A stretch of 36,342 bases of DNA from a bacterium (GTDB taxonomy: Bacteria; Armatimonadota; Chthonomonadetes; Chthonomonadales; CAJBBX01): contig JAJZOL010000141.1 of assembly GCA_021811565.1 (NCBI GenBank), positions 1 through 36,342 of the forward strand, in the 5' to 3' direction. Shown here in pieces: positions 35,757 through 36,342 of this stretch; positions within the stretch are counted from its first letter, which is position 1; each line of letters begins with the position of its first letter. The notes under the pieces were generated by a model, which did no database searches, was not told the DNA's origin, and saw nothing but the letters and a program-made list of their open reading frames with translations. Made by a program: the position numbers and the translations under genes.

Positions 35757-35985
35757 GGTTCCTCGCTGTTGTGTGTGGATAATATTATTTACAATGGTTG
35801 AGAGTTGCCATCACCTCAGTCAAACAAAATGAAGAACAAAGTAAAATGTGCGACGAGAATGAGCTTTTCACGGCCGCCTTGGGCTTGCACATCCATATCA
35901 GATGAAAAAGGTGGAATTCAACCTTGACGAGGGAGAGCTTCACATACATATCCACGTCCCCCCATCATTGCTTCCCATGGGGTAA
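35757..35985 (+). mobile_element. Truncated ISL3 element, left end and transposase start
   Basis: The terminal repeat GGTTCCTCGCTG at 35757 leads into a transposase start at 35846 (MCDENELFTAALGL). A frame change follows near 35895, where the frame MKKVEFNLDEGELHIHI begins. Similarity to the element at 18271 ends near 35985, and no right end is visible in the window. It is a separate, differently broken copy in the same orientation. Confidence 0.8.
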
Positions 35986-36342
35986 TCAAACCGACTTCAG
36001 GCGACGCGAGGGTTTGTATCCCTCCCGGCTCTCACACTGAAGAATGGAATACTCGCGTGACGGCGAAGCGGCGCTTGAGGACAATAAGCGGCATCATCAT
36101 TCGGGCGTCGCCATGATGACGCTGGAGCCTGAATTTTCATTTCTTGCCCTCGCCTTCAAAAAAAAGATAGTAAAACGGGGTGCTGCCGTACCTATATATG
36201 AAAAACGAATCTGATAAGATCGGCTTCTCAGCCAAGGCGGGATGACTTTTTTTATCTCAGAAGAATCCTTGGGTTCGTTTGGTAAAAAAAGAGAGTTTCC
36301 TTTTTTAATGGGTTTCGAGTGGCGATATCGGGTCGAGCAGGA
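35986..36342. other. Gene-poor right end of the window
   Basis: No gene can be supported. A small hairpin, GAGGG/CCCTC, lies near 36008-36025. Short open frames on both strands (48-55 codons) overlap around 36040-36200, and one on the minus strand has a GAGGG-like site, but neither looks like a known protein. Confidence 0.4.

Noticed and set aside
35986-36342. Short open frames of 48-55 codons on both strands
   Set aside because: They overlap each other, have no recognisable motifs, and lie in a stretch that follows a broken IS.

Overview
The window looks like chromosomal DNA of a free-living bacterium, tentatively Armatimonadota or a neighbouring Terrabacteria lineage. That placement is inference. 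It rests on the ECF sigma factor, which resembles my recollection of Armatimonadota homologues, a DUF4446 gene, and a T-box leader of the Firmicutes/Terrabacteria type. Most of the window has balanced base composition. About 15.1-19.5 kb is visibly more AT-rich and holds decayed mobile DNA. No tRNA, rRNA or CRISPR array was seen.

Layout. 1-206 (-) is the 5' end of an exported protein. 290-4600 (-) is a valS-purB unit behind a T-box leader with a consensus antiterminator motif and a terminator hairpin. 5.0-11.6 kb (+) is a likely plant-polysaccharide (pectin-type) locus: a Tat-exported beta-helix protein, a GH140/DUF4038-like glycosidase without a signal peptide, and a 1197-residue exported protein of unknown family. 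11.8-14.0 kb (-) has a small membrane protein, a ThuA-like protein and a Crp/Fnr regulator. The regulator is divergent from an exported Met-rich protein made of two near-identical 148-residue repeats with conserved Cys and His.

15.1-20.2 kb is an accessory island. It has two small doubtful genes, one of which runs into an ISL3 insertion-sequence end. A perfect-consensus promoter follows, with a 440-bp hairpin-containing stretch, then a cysteine-motif protein (possibly DUF6979) and a PD-(D/E)XK nuclease-like protein. A badly decayed ISL3 element and a frameshifted beta-propeller pseudogene close the island. The two intact AT-rich genes lie between two ISL3 left ends in the same orientation. 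They are the best candidate here for an undescribed, possibly defensive, module.

20.3-25.2 kb (+) starts with another perfect-consensus promoter. It holds three consecutive genes for exported beta-rich proteins and then ligA. 25.2-27.3 kb (-) encodes a DUF4446 protein, an ECF sigma factor lacking an ATG or GTG start, and its zinc-finger anti-sigma factor. 27.4-31.1 kb has signal peptidase I, an esterase, a flavin-reductase-like protein and a GT-C-like membrane protein. 31.2-34.8 kb (+) is a riboflavin cluster (riboflavin synthase, ribBA, ribH) followed closely by an HtrA protease. 34.8-35.6 kb (-) is a PHP-type histidinol phosphatase. The right end holds a third, truncated ISL3 remnant.
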